Assembly: GCF_002157585.1 (NCBI RefSeq)
Contig: NZ_BDGB01000072.1
Span: 1 to 64,000, forward strand
Length of the DNA stretch: 64,000 nucleotides
DNA from: Lentilactobacillus parakefiri
Lineage (GTDB): Bacteria; Bacillota; Bacilli; Lactobacillales; Lactobacillaceae
Direction of reading: 5' to 3'
In this document: positions 53,804 to 62,824 of the stretch, in pieces
How the letters are laid out: each line of letters starts with the position of its first letter
Position numbering within the stretch: the first letter of the stretch is position 1
Translations under genes and position numbers: made by a program
The notes under the pieces: generated by a model
What the model saw: only the letters and a program-made list of their open reading frames with translations
Told to the model about the DNA's origin: nothing
Database searches by the model: none

Positions 53804-55513
53804 TTATTCGACCGAAATTAAGAATGGGTAAACTGGCTGGTCCCCTTCATGAATTTCAACTTCCAGTTCGTCATCCAGCTCCAAAATACCGGCCTGGACC
53901 TTTTCAGCGGCCTTCTGGTCGGCACCTTCGCCGTAAATAATTGTGATCGCTTCACTATCATCATCGAGCATCTTTTTGACCATCTGAATAGCAGTGTCGA
54001 TCAGATCATCGCCAGCCGTGGCAATGTCACCATCGACGATGCCCATGAACTGATCTTTTTTGATATCCAAATCATCAATTTTGGTATCTCGAATAGCGGT
54101 GGTGACTTGGCCAGACTTAACCGTTGGCAAATTATCTTCCATTGCCTTTTGATTATCTTCCAGTGAATTTTCAGGATTAAACCCAAGCATGGCAGTAATG
54201 CCCTGTGAAATGGTCTTTGAATGAACAATCACTGTCGGAATATCCACCACCTTGGCAGCTTGCTCAGCAGCCAGGAAGATATTTTTATTGTTTGGCAGGA
54301 CGATCGCTTGCTTCGCTTTGGTATTCTGAATCGCGTTAACAATGTCTTCGGTACTTGGGTTCATTGTTTGACCGCCGCTGACAATATAGTTAGCGCCTAA
54401 ACTTTCGAATAGTTGGTTCAACCCTTTACCCGAAGAGACCGAAATAATGGCCGTGTCTGAAGTTGGTTGCTGGGTGCTGATACTTTCGGCTCTTTGAATT
54501 GGTGAGGCGTCTTCGTGGCTGTCCTCATCTTCTTCAATGATGGTTTCTTGTTGGAGCCGCATGTTATCAACTTTGACGGTTGCCAAATCCCCAAATTCCT
54601 GACCCCAGGCGAGGACCTTGCCGGGATGTTCAGTGTGGACGTGGACCTTAACAATGTCATCATCATTGATCACTAACAGCGAATCACCAAGTTTGGCCAG
54701 GTAATCATAAAAAGTCTGGTAGTCAAATTTATGATCAACCTCTCGACCCTTGCCGATTCGAACCATAATTTGCGTACAGTAACCGTACACGATGTCTTCT
54801 GGATTTAGTTTGCTCTGAACGCTTTGATCGGCGACTTTAATCATCTGATTCATTTCAGCATCATTCGGCTGATATTCGCCAGACTCCGCTTCGTTTCGAC
54901 CATTCAAAACATCATCGAAGGCCTCCAATACAAATACCAATCCTTGACCACCAGAATCGACAACGCCGACCTGTTTAAGAACCGGCAGCAAATCCGGCGT
55001 TTTCTCCAATGCCGACTGAGAAGCTTGATAAATCGCATCCATCACGGCTACCACATCATTGGTTGTGGAAGCGGCCTTCTTACCGGCAGTTGCGGCCATT
55101 CGAACAACCGTCAAAATGGTTCCTTCAGTTGGCTTCATGACGGACTTGTAGGCAATCTCCGTTCCAGCAATAAAAGCATCAGAAATATCTTGCGCACTCA
55201 GGGTTTGCTTTCCTTCAGTTGATTTGGAAAAGCCGCGGAAAATCTGCGATAAAATAACCCCTGAGTTGCCTCGGGCACCCATTAAGAGTCCCTTAGCCAA
55301 AGCAGCGGTTAAGTCGCCAACGTTTGTCTTGACGTCTTTGTTGACGTATTTGTACCCAGAAGCCATTGACAGGCTCATGTTGGTCCCCGTGTCGCCATCT
55401 GGAACTGGAAATACGTTCAGTGAATTGATAAAATCAGAATTTTTATTTAATTTAGTTGCGGCTGCTTGAACCATTGCCGTAAATTCGGTGTTGGTAATTT
55501 CTGTAACTTTCAA
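53804..55513 (-). CDS. fakA: DAK-domain protein YloV, probable fatty acid kinase FakA
   Basis: A 569-residue protein. The N-terminal DhaL-like ATP-binding domain has NVFPVPDGDTGTNM near 31-44 and GARGNSGVILSQ near 82. A central cysteine-poor region and a C-terminal DegV-like EDD domain follow. Homologues are FakA, which phosphorylates fatty acids held by DegV (FakB) proteins such as the one at 17.7 kb. The start is TTG at 55513, eight bases after AAGGAGG; this gives the family N-terminus KVTEI. Confidence 0.92.
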   Translation of the reverse strand: MKVTEITNTEFTAMVQAAATKLNKNSDFINSLNVFPVPDGDTGTNMSLSMASGYKYVNKDVKTNVGDLTAALAKGLLMGARGNSGVILSQIFRGFSKSTEGKQTLSAQDISDAFIAGTEIAYKSVMKPTEGTILTVVRMAATAGKKAASTTNDVVAVMDAIYQASQSALEKTPDLLPVLKQVGVVDSGGQGLVFVLEAFDDVLNGRNEAESGEYQPNDAEMNQMIKVADQSVQSKLNPEDIVYGYCTQIMVRIGKGREVDHKFDYQTFYDYLAKLGDSLLVINDDDIVKVHVHTEHPGKVLAWGQEFGDLATVKVDNMRLQQETIIEEDEDSHEDASPIQRAESISTQQPTSDTAIISVSSGKGLNQLFESLGANYIVSGGQTMNPSTEDIVNAIQNTKAKQAIVLPNNKNIFLAAEQAAKVVDIPTVIVHSKTISQGITAMLGFNPENSLEDNQKAMEDNLPTVKSGQVTTAIRDTKIDDLDIKKDQFMGIVDGDIATAGDDLIDTAIQMVKKMLDDDSEAITIIYGEGADQKAAEKVQAGILELDDELEVEIHEGDQPVYPFLISVE

Positions 55514-55542
55514 CAACTTGTCCTCCTTGGTCACTTGCATAA

Positions 55543-55905
55543 TCAGTCATTCATTATCTGAACGCCTTGAATGATGACATTGACCGAATTTGCAGATACC
55601 CCAAGCATACTTTGCAGGTTATATTTAACCTTTGCTTGAACGTTTTTAGAAACTTCCGAAATCTTGTTGCCATAAGCAACGATAATATAAACATTCACTT
55701 CGATTTCATTGTCGTGTTGTTTAACCACAACACCCTTGAAATAGTTCTCGCGGTTTAAAATCGTGTTGACATTGTCTCTAAGCTGATTGCGACTTGCCAT
55801 ACCCACGACACCGTAATTATCGGTAGCGGCGCCCCCAACAACGTTTGCAATAACATTGTTGTCGATGTCAACTGTTCCGAATCTGGTTTTGATTTTGACG
55901 GCCAT
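55543..55905 (-). CDS. yloU: Asp23/YloU-family protein
   Basis: A 120-residue alkaline-shock-like (Asp23) protein with the GVVGMAS segment near 32 and VNVYIIVAYGNKISEVS near 71. It always precedes yloV. AAGGAGG precedes the start. Some family members are membrane-associated envelope stress proteins; the role of this one is unknown. Confidence 0.93.
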   Translation of the reverse strand: MAVKIKTRFGTVDIDNNVIANVVGGAATDNYGVVGMASRNQLRDNVNTILNRENYFKGVVVKQHDNEIEVNVYIIVAYGNKISEVSKNVQAKVKYNLQSMLGVSANSVNVIIQGVQIMND

Positions 55906-55950
55906 GTGCAGCAGCCTCCTTAATTTTCTATTAACCTTTAACGATAGTTA

Positions 55951-55978
55951 ATATTACCACAATAACGCTAAAAACCAA
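55951..55978 (-). promoter_or_regulatory. Promoter of yloU-fakA
   Basis: On the minus strand TTGGTT (55978-55973), 16-base spacer ending TGG, TAATAT (55956-55951). Confidence 0.6.
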
Positions 55979-56034
55979 AGTAATCTTGACGGCGATCAGA
56001 GGACTGTCAAGTATAATTACTTGAAAGAAAAGTA

Positions 56035-56063
56035 TTGCAATATCAATGTATCTATGATAAATT
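56035..56063 (+). promoter_or_regulatory. Promoter of rpmB
   Basis: TTGCAA (56035-56040), 17-base spacer ending TGA, TAAATT (56058-56063). Confidence 0.6.
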
Positions 56064-56124
56064 ATTCTAGTGTAATGAAACAGACTTTAACACTAAAATC
56101 AAAGAGAAGGGAGATTTGTTACCC

Positions 56125-56310
56125 ATGGCAAAGGATTTTATTAATGGTAAGCGTACCCACTTTGGTAACAAACGTTCACACGCTTTAAACTCAAGCCGTC
56201 GTACCTGGAAGCCAAATTTGCAAAAAGTTCGGATTCTTGTTGATGGCAAGCCTAAGAAGGTTTGGATTTCTGCCCGAACCCTTAAATCAGGTAAAGTTAC
56301 CCGCGTATAA
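56125..56310 (+). CDS. rpmB: 50S ribosomal protein L28
   Basis: A 61-residue ribosomal protein starting [22 protein letters not shown]. It has no zinc-binding cysteines (the C-minus form). GAAGGGAG before ATG 56125; the frame also opens three codons upstream. It diverges from yloU, as in B. subtilis. Confidence 0.97.
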   Translation: MAKDFINGKRTHFGNKRSHALNSSRRTWKPNLQKVRILVDGKPKKVWISARTLKSGKVTRV

Positions 56311-56320
56311 CAATAACTTG

Positions 56321-56344
56321 GATCGATGTTAATCGGTCTTTTTT
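56321..56344 (+). terminator. Terminator of rpmB
   Basis: GATCGA / TCGGTC stem (one G-U pair), six-base loop, seven T. Confidence 0.85.
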
Positions 56345-56352
56345 ATTACCCT

Positions 56353-56412
56353 CAAATAGGGGCAACGCTTAGTAAACCGAAAACGGTTGCTGAACGTTGC
56401 CCCTATTTTTTA
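56353..56412. terminator. Branched hairpin between rpmB and thiN
   Basis: Perfect 13-bp outer stem (AATAGGGGCAACG at 56355-56367 with its complement at 56395-56407) encloses a second perfect stem AACCG-AAAA-CGGTT (56375-56388). A T-run follows on the plus strand. It would stop rpmB read-through and probably also thiN from the other side. Confidence 0.7.
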
Positions 56413-57072
56413 ATTATATCGATTAATATCTTTACTTTGAATCACACACATCACCCCACTGCCAAACTTGAATTTAGCAGTATTCCCAACAAATTCATTG
56501 CTGGCCAAAGACATTGGGTGTTTCACTTGATAGTCATCTAACTGATACTTTTCGTCAAATAATGTCAAGTGATCCATCGGCGTCAAGGCAACGAAGGCTA
56601 AGTACTTTTTATCAGACTCTTTTTCAATTTGATAAGTCCCTGGCAAAAAGAAGGTGATCGTGTTTTGCTTGTCAATCATTCGAATTTTTGGTGCATATGG
56701 CTTGAAACGCGGTCCCAGGACCATCCACAGGTTAGCCAGAAAATGATCCAGCCGGCCACCTGTCGCACCATAAATATCAAGTCGATCAGCATGGTGTTCC
56801 TGCAAGGCGACCTTCAGCCCCAATTGAGTATCAGTATCGTCTTTTTCAGGAATCGATTGGCGGATATCTTTAATGTGGTTGCGAACCAACTGAAGTTCGG
56901 CAGGCTTCAAAGAATCAAAATCGCCAATCGCAACGAGTGGGTCGATTCCCCGCTCGATCAAATGGAGATTGCCTCTATCGATGCCGATCCAATCGCCTTT
57001 AATCTGTCCATTTTTTAGCTCGTCAGGCCAGAGGTCAATGGGGCCGCCAACCAATAGATTTAAGATCTTCAT
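56410..57072 (-). CDS. thiN: Thiamine diphosphokinase
   Basis: A 220-residue enzyme that makes thiamine diphosphate from thiamine and ATP. GIDRG near 30, AIGDFDSL near 48, KDDTDTQLGL near 77 and GATGGRLDHFLANLW near 101 are the family motifs. Its start directly follows the rpe stop. Confidence 0.95.
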   Translation of the reverse strand: MKILNLLVGGPIDLWPDELKNGQIKGDWIGIDRGNLHLIERGIDPLVAIGDFDSLKPAELQLVRNHIKDIRQSIPEKDDTDTQLGLKVALQEHHADRLDIYGATGGRLDHFLANLWMVLGPRFKPYAPKIRMIDKQNTITFFLPGTYQIEKESDKKYLAFVALTPMDHLTLFDEKYQLDDYQVKHPMSLASNEFVGNTAKFKFGSGVMCVIQSKDINRYN

Positions 57073-57726
57073 TTATTTGGTCGCATCCTTTATTGCTTTG
57101 ATTCGGCTAACTGGATCATCGGCGTCAAAAACGTATGAACCGGCAACCGCAACCGTTGCCCCGGCTTGGTAAGCCCCAACAACGGTGTGATCATTGACGC
57201 CACCGTCAATTTCGATGTCAAAGTTCAAGCCTTCAGTTTTTTTCAACTCATTGAGTTCGGCAATCTTCTTAACCGTCTCAGGCAAGAACTTCTGGCCGCC
57301 AAAACCAGGGTTAACGGTCATCACGAGCACTTGGTCAACCATGTACAGCACGGGTTTTATAGCTGACACAGGCGTGCCGGGATTGATGACAACTTCGGCC
57401 TTGACACCCTTATTCTTGATCATTTGCAAAGCACGGTGAATATGGGGAGTTGATTCCACGTGGACCCCAATAATGTCGGCACCGGCATCGGCAAATTGGT
57501 CGATAAACCGTTCCGGTTGTTCAACCATCATGTGGACGTCTAAAACCATTTTGGTAATTGGTCGAATCGCTTTCACCCAACCCGGCCCATAAGACAAAGC
57601 AGGCACAAATTGGCCGTCCATGATGTCGATGTGAAGCACTTCTGCCCCACCCTGGTCGACTTTTTCAATATCTTTTTGTAAATTAACATAATCTGCGCTC
57701 AAAATTGAAGGTGCAACTTTAATCAT
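57073..57726 (-). CDS. rpe: Ribulose-phosphate 3-epimerase
   Basis: A 217-residue TIM-barrel enzyme of the pentose phosphate pathway. APSILSADY near 5, HIDIMDGQFVPALSYGP near 33, VMTVNPGFGGQKF near 137 and DGGVN near 172 carry the metal and catalytic residues. GAGGAAG supports ATG 57726 over the GTG upstream. It belongs to the rsgA-rpe-thiN tail of the prkC cluster. Confidence 0.96.
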   Translation of the reverse strand: MIKVAPSILSADYVNLQKDIEKVDQGGAEVLHIDIMDGQFVPALSYGPGWVKAIRPITKMVLDVHMMVEQPERFIDQFADAGADIIGVHVESTPHIHRALQMIKNKGVKAEVVINPGTPVSAIKPVLYMVDQVLVMTVNPGFGGQKFLPETVKKIAELNELKKTEGLNFDIEIDGGVNDHTVVGAYQAGATVAVAGSYVFDADDPVSRIKAIKDATK

Positions 57727-57737
57727 AACGAACTTCC

Positions 57738-58628
57738 TCACTTTTTATAATTTGGTTTCCGGTTTTTGATGTCGGTGTACAGTTGCAGGTAATTTTCATA
57801 CCTGCTCTGCATGATTTCACCACTCGCCACTTCTTTTTTCACTTCGCAGTCCGGTTCATTGACGTGAACACAGCCCCGAAAACGGCACTTAACAGATGCC
57901 CGTTTGAATTCAGGGAAGTAATTGGCCAATTGCCGGTAATCAATCTCTAGGGTATCGTAGGACGAAAATCCTGGCGTATCCGCAATATAACCGTCGTTTA
58001 CCCGCAGTAAAGCCACTTTGCGGGTGGTATGTTTACCACGATTCAATGCGGCCGAAATCTCACCGGTTGCGAGCTGTAGATCCGGTGCCAAGTGATTGAG
58101 AAGTGTCGATTTACCGGCACCCGTCTGTCCCATTATCACATTTTCTTTTCCTGAAAACAATTGCCGTAAATGGTTCAATGAATTTTGATCAAAGGCGGCG
58201 TCCGGCAGAATGACGTCGTAAGGAATCTTGGTGTATGCAGCAGCCAAATCTTTAAAATAGTGACGCTGTTCTTCAGACAATAAATCCGTTTTAGTGAAAT
58301 AAATAATCGGCTTAATGTTGGCAATTTCCAGTGCAATCAACTGGCGGTCCAGTAAATTGCTGGAAAAGGCGGGCTGAGTCGTTGCCGTTGCCACAATTGC
58401 CTGGTCAATATTGGCAATCGGCGGCCGCACCAATGAATTCTTTCGTGGTAGCATCTTTAATATGTATCCCTTGTCGCCATCTTCCACTTGGAACTCAACG
58501 TCATCACCCACCAACGGTGTAATTTGACGTTTTCGAAAATTCCCCCTGGCACGTGTTCGATAAACTTTGCCTTCTGAGTGGACATCATAAAAGCCACTCA
58601 AAGACTGAAAAATCTTTCCCTGTTTCAA
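57738..58628 (-). CDS. rsgA: Ribosome small subunit-dependent GTPase RsgA
   Basis: A 296-residue circularly permuted GTPase for late 30S assembly. An N-terminal OB fold is followed by the G motifs in permuted order: TKTD near 112, GQTGAGKSTLLN near 166, DTPGFSS near 217. The zinc motif C-x4-C-x-H-x5-C is near 250. The start is TTG at 58628 after GAGGTGA, giving the family N-terminus KQGKI. Confidence 0.95.
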   Translation of the reverse strand: MKQGKIFQSLSGFYDVHSEGKVYRTRARGNFRKRQITPLVGDDVEFQVEDGDKGYILKMLPRKNSLVRPPIANIDQAIVATATTQPAFSSNLLDRQLIALEIANIKPIIYFTKTDLLSEEQRHYFKDLAAAYTKIPYDVILPDAAFDQNSLNHLRQLFSGKENVIMGQTGAGKSTLLNHLAPDLQLATGEISAALNRGKHTTRKVALLRVNDGYIADTPGFSSYDTLEIDYRQLANYFPEFKRASVKCRFRGCVHVNEPDCEVKKEVASGEIMQSRYENYLQLYTDIKNRKPNYKK

Positions 58629-58642
58629 TTGATCACCTCGAT

Positions 58643-58680
58643 AAAAAGTCACTTCCCTTATATTATAAGAGAAGTGACTT
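58643..58680 (-). terminator. Terminator between prkC and rsgA
   Basis: Long near-perfect minus-strand stem AAGTCACTTC-x-CTTAT / ATAAG-x-GAAGTGACTT with five T. It ends only about five bases before the rsgA ribosome binding site. Confidence 0.85.
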
Positions 58681-58696
58681 TGTTTTGCAGTAATTA

Positions 58697-60736
58697 TTAA
58701 TGTGAATTATAGGTGACATTATTATCACGCATGATCGTTCGGCCATCACGGACCACTTTGTATTGGCCAACTTCACTGCCTGACAGTTTAAATGGCAAGG
58801 TCACTTGCGTGTCTTTGGTAATCACCATTTGTTTGTAAACTGTCGACAAGCTGTGATCATGATCCTTCAAATAAATCAACACCACGTTTTCATTTGAGCC
58901 AGAGGTACTCTCAGTCGATGCATCATCACTGGAGATCCCACTTTCATTCAACGTCGAGTCAGATGACGCTGCAGAATTGTTGTCCAGATACGGAATGGTA
59001 ATTTTAACGTTAAAGCTCTTCAGCTCATCCGAACTGTCCTTCTTAGGACCACGGGAAATCCAAACGGCAACATTGCCACCCTGTTGGATCGATTCATTCG
59101 CATTCGGTGATTGGCGAACCACCCGCCCCTTTGGTTGGTCGTCTGAATAAACGTAATCAAAAGTAGGATTAATTTCTACCTTATTTGAATATGAGACAAC
59201 CTGGGCCTTGGTCATTCCGGTTAAATCTTTGAGGGTAATTCGTTTGACCCCGGTCGATACAACAAAAGTCAGTGTCTTCGTTGCCGGATTGAAACGTTTA
59301 CCAGATTCAAAATCCTGCTGCAGGATCCTGCCAGAGCCAAATGAACTTGAAGGTGCGTTGCGTTTATGAACGGTAAAGCCTTCGTCTTCCAGCTTCTGTT
59401 TGACAACGTCATATTCCTGACCGACATAGTTGCCGACCCGAACCAGACGAGGCCCGGAACTCACCACCAAGCTGACCTTAGTCCCCTTTTTAACCTTGGA
59501 AGATTCTTTTGGACTGGAGCTGATCACTCGGTGGCGATCGATTTTGTCACTACTCTGGTATTTGATATCACCGACAACGAGGTCGGCATCCTTAATCTTG
59601 GCTTCGGCTTCAGTTTCCAGTGTCCCAGAGACAATTGGAACCGTCGTTTTACCGTTAGCGGAAACAATCATGTTCAATGCCATGATTATTAGCAGAACAC
59701 CAACAATCCCCCCGATAAGCCACCATCGACGTCGACGCTTTTTCTTCGCTGGCTGCTTGTTATTTGTCGGCTGAGTTGCCTTTTCCTCACGCTTAGCCGG
59801 ATTGGCAGCTGCTGAGGCGGTCGTATCAGCTAATGGCGAAAACGGCATAACCCGAGTTGCTTCGTCAACCGAATTTTGAGGCGGCTGAACCGTAAATTTC
59901 GGTTCGTTGGCCCGCGACTTGTCCAAAGAAGTGTTCAAGTCCGCTGCCATCTCATTGACGGTCTGATAGCGATCATCCGGATCCTTGGCAGTGGCTTTCA
60001 GCACAACATTTTCCATTGCCTGTGGGATGCGGGGATCAAAGTCCCTAACCGAAGGCATTGGTGTCTGCGAGTGCTTAATCGCAATTGAAACGGCTGTATC
60101 ACCATTAAAGGGTACTTTACCGGTTAAAATTTCGTAGAGAATAATCCCTAATGAATAGATATCCGACCGCGTGGTTGCCATCTGCCCCTTAATTTGCTCA
60201 GGAGACAGATAGTGAATTGAGCCAATAATCGAGCGGGTCTGCGTCATGGTATCTTCTGTACCGGCCCGTGAAATTCCAAAATCAGTAATCTTAATATAGC
60301 CGTTTTTATCGACTAGAATGTTCTGTGGTTTTAAATCACGGTGAATAATATTGTGGCGGTGGGCTTCACTGACAGCTGAGCAAATCTGCTCCATAATGTT
60401 GACGACTTCAGCGTAGGGAATTGGGAAATTATCTTTGATGTACTTCTTTAAATCTTCACCGTCAACAAACTCCATGACCAGATACTGCATCCCTTCAACT
60501 TCGTCAACATCATAAATGCCAACAATATGGGGATTGTCTAGCTGAGTAGCCGCCATTGCTTCATGCTGAAAGCGTTTCTTGGCTTTGGGGTTATCACGAA
60601 AGTCCAAACGCAGCAGCTTGACGGCAACCTTTCGCTTCAAAATTAGATCTTCGGCCAGGTAAACGTCAGCCATGCCGCCTTCGCCCAAGCGACCGATAAT
60701 TTCATAGCGCCCGTTTAATACGTAACCCTTATTCAT
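58697..60736 (-). CDS. prkC: PASTA-domain Ser/Thr protein kinase
   Basis: A 679-residue membrane kinase sensing wall fragments or lipid II. Kinase domain about 10-270: GRLGEGGMADVYLAED, VAVKLLRLDF, HRDLKPQNILVD and DFGISRA are all present. A basic stretch precedes one membrane helix at about 336-358. Three extracellular PASTA repeats follow (about 366-570), then a Ser-rich linker and an 80-residue C-terminal domain not of PASTA type. GGAGGTGA precedes the start, which overlaps the phosphatase gene by eight bases. Also called stkP or pknB. Confidence 0.96.
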   Translation of the reverse strand: MNKGYVLNGRYEIIGRLGEGGMADVYLAEDLILKRKVAVKLLRLDFRDNPKAKKRFQHEAMAATQLDNPHIVGIYDVDEVEGMQYLVMEFVDGEDLKKYIKDNFPIPYAEVVNIMEQICSAVSEAHRHNIIHRDLKPQNILVDKNGYIKITDFGISRAGTEDTMTQTRSIIGSIHYLSPEQIKGQMATTRSDIYSLGIILYEILTGKVPFNGDTAVSIAIKHSQTPMPSVRDFDPRIPQAMENVVLKATAKDPDDRYQTVNEMAADLNTSLDKSRANEPKFTVQPPQNSVDEATRVMPFSPLADTTASAAANPAKREEKATQPTNNKQPAKKKRRRRWWLIGGIVGVLLIIMALNMIVSANGKTTVPIVSGTLETEAEAKIKDADLVVGDIKYQSSDKIDRHRVISSSPKESSKVKKGTKVSLVVSSGPRLVRVGNYVGQEYDVVKQKLEDEGFTVHKRNAPSSSFGSGRILQQDFESGKRFNPATKTLTFVVSTGVKRITLKDLTGMTKAQVVSYSNKVEINPTFDYVYSDDQPKGRVVRQSPNANESIQQGGNVAVWISRGPKKDSSDELKSFNVKITIPYLDNNSAASSDSTLNESGISSDDASTESTSGSNENVVLIYLKDHDHSLSTVYKQMVITKDTQVTLPFKLSGSEVGQYKVVRDGRTIMRDNNVTYNSH

Positions 60737-61478
60737 CGGCGGTCACCTCCGAATCGTACTGGGCGATCAAAACAGTGATGTTATCCAATCCACCATTTTG
60801 ATTTGCTGATGAAATTAGCATGTCGCATTTTGTCTGTAATTCTTCATCTAAAGACAAAATCTTTTCGATATCCGCATCATCGACCATGTTGGTTAATCCA
60901 TCGGTACAGAGCAGAATTTGATCGCCTGGTTGTGCAGTGTAAGGCTTAAAGTCAGCCACCGAGTCACTGTTAATGCCCAGACTCTTGGTAATAATATTTT
61001 TGTATGGATTGGTTTTGGCTTGGTCTGGGGTAATATCGCCGTGTTTGACTAATTCGTTCACATAAGAATGATCTTCAGTGATCTGAGTGAATTCACCTCT
61101 GGAATAAACATACCCCCGACTATCACCGATATTTGCGATCAGACTCTGCTTGCCATCAATCAGTGTTGCTACGATGGTTGTTCCCATACCGTGGAGTCGA
61201 GTATCAGTGTTGGATTCATCGATAATCGCTGTGTTTTCTTTGGCCAACTGAGTTTTAAACCAGGTTTCAATTTTATCCAGACTGGAAATTGTCGTTGCTT
61301 CAAAAGCTTCTTCCATGTGCGTAACCACCATTTGAGAGGCAACTTCACCGGCATTATTACCACCGATTCCATCAGTAATTAAGGCCAAAATCAGGCCGGT
61401 TTGATTTTTAAACGCACCGACGGCATCTTCATTTTTGTCACGAACTTTTCCAGTTGAGGATTGATAGGCAATTTGCAA
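60729..61478 (-). CDS. stp: PP2C-type Ser/Thr protein phosphatase
   Basis: A 249-residue metal-dependent phosphatase that reverses the action of PrkC. Motifs: RDKNEDA near 13, ITDGIGGNNAGEVAS near 36, IGDSRGY near 119, CTDGLTNMV near 190 and GGLDNIT near 228. The start is TTG at 61478, nine bases after GGAG; that site lies at the end of rsmB. The longer frame to 61517 lies inside rsmB. Confidence 0.95.
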   Translation of the reverse strand: MQIAYQSSTGKVRDKNEDAVGAFKNQTGLILALITDGIGGNNAGEVASQMVVTHMEEAFEATTISSLDKIETWFKTQLAKENTAIIDESNTDTRLHGMGTTIVATLIDGKQSLIANIGDSRGYVYSRGEFTQITEDHSYVNELVKHGDITPDQAKTNPYKNIITKSLGINSDSVADFKPYTAQPGDQILLCTDGLTNMVDDADIEKILSLDEELQTKCDMLISSANQNGGLDNITVLIAQYDSEVTADE

Positions 61479-61492
61479 ATTGATCAACTCCG

Positions 61493-62824
61493 TTATGATT
61501 TCCGAATGAGGGAGCAAACAAAGAAGCCGTCTGAATCATAATCATCAGGATAGATTTGAACCATCTCACTATCTGAATTCAAATTTTTGGCAGTCTTTGT
61601 CTTAGCAACTTCAAAATTAGGGTTCTCGTTAATAAACTTGGCGATAACGTCTTGATTTTCCTGCTTAACAATTGTGCAGGTACTATATGTAATAGTACCA
61701 CCAGTTTTAACTTTGGCGGAAACCGCGTTTAAAATCTGCAACTGGATCTCACTGAGTCGATTGATATCGGCAACTGTTTTGTCGTAACGAATTTCTGGTT
61801 TTCGTCTGAGAAGCCCCAGTCCGGAGCATGGCGCGTCAACTAAAATAGCATCAAATAAGCGATCCTCAAATTTGGTATCAACCTTGCGGGCATCTAGTTC
61901 AAAGGTTTCAACCTGCTTGTAGACCCCAAGACGAGTGGCATTTCGCTGAACGGTCTTCAGTTTATTTTTATGAATATCCAACGCAAAGACTTTACCAGTC
62001 TTTAAACGGCTGGCAATTTGGGTCGTCTTGCCGCCTGGGGCACTGCAGGCATCCAAAACGTTATTGTCCGGAGCGATTGACATCGATTCAACTGGCAGCA
62101 TGGCACTTTCATCTTGAATGGTCAAGAGACCATCAGTGAAAAAGTCACTGTGAATGATTTGACCATCATTAATGATAATGCCTTCACTGGCAACTTGACT
62201 GGGTTCGGCGTCGAAGCCGGCCTTAGCCAAATCAGCCAATAAATCCCTTTGAGAGATTTTGCTCAAATTAGCGCGAACCGACTGCTTGGGTGCTTTATTG
62301 AGGGATGCCAAGATTGAAGCCGTTTTGGGTTTGCCGAGTTGGACTTCAAGCATCTCAACCAACCAGGTTGGCACGCTATATTCAATCGATAAACGAGTCT
62401 TTTCATCCTGAATGTCGTCTAAGTTAGGCATCCCCTGGCGATCCATCTGATGCAAAATGCCGGTCACAAATCGACGGGTTCCGTCATGACCCATTTGTTT
62501 GGCAATTTTAATAGTTTCATCAAAAATCGCCCGTTTGGGAACCCGATCCAAATATTCTAACTGGTACATGGCAGTATAAAGTAACTCTTTGACCCATGTC
62601 TCAGTTTTTTCTGGTTCACGAAGAAATGGTCGGAGCTGATATTCCAGTGTCAAGCGGTGCTGAATCACCCCATACACAATGTTGGTAAAGAGACCCTTAT
62701 CAGCAGGACCCATCGAAGTTGACTGAATGACTGCGTTAATCTGCAGATTTGAATATGAACCATTGCTGGTGCGAACTAGCGTCATCACTGCAAGTTGACG
62801 TGGATTGTTTGTTGTATATTTCAT
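61493..62824 (-). CDS. rsmB: 16S rRNA (cytosine-967-C5) methyltransferase
   Basis: A 443-residue methyltransferase. The N-terminal NusB-like domain covers about 1-140; the catalytic domain has the SAM loop DACSAPGGKTTQIA near 255 and the two cysteines in DAPCSGLGLLRRKPEIR near 325 and YSTCTI near 378. It starts directly after the fmt stop with GGTGAT upstream. Confidence 0.96.
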   Translation of the reverse strand: MKYTTNNPRQLAVMTLVRTSNGSYSNLQINAVIQSTSMGPADKGLFTNIVYGVIQHRLTLEYQLRPFLREPEKTETWVKELLYTAMYQLEYLDRVPKRAIFDETIKIAKQMGHDGTRRFVTGILHQMDRQGMPNLDDIQDEKTRLSIEYSVPTWLVEMLEVQLGKPKTASILASLNKAPKQSVRANLSKISQRDLLADLAKAGFDAEPSQVASEGIIINDGQIIHSDFFTDGLLTIQDESAMLPVESMSIAPDNNVLDACSAPGGKTTQIASRLKTGKVFALDIHKNKLKTVQRNATRLGVYKQVETFELDARKVDTKFEDRLFDAILVDAPCSGLGLLRRKPEIRYDKTVADINRLSEIQLQILNAVSAKVKTGGTITYSTCTIVKQENQDVIAKFINENPNFEVAKTKTAKNLNSDSEMVQIYPDDYDSDGFFVCSLIRKS

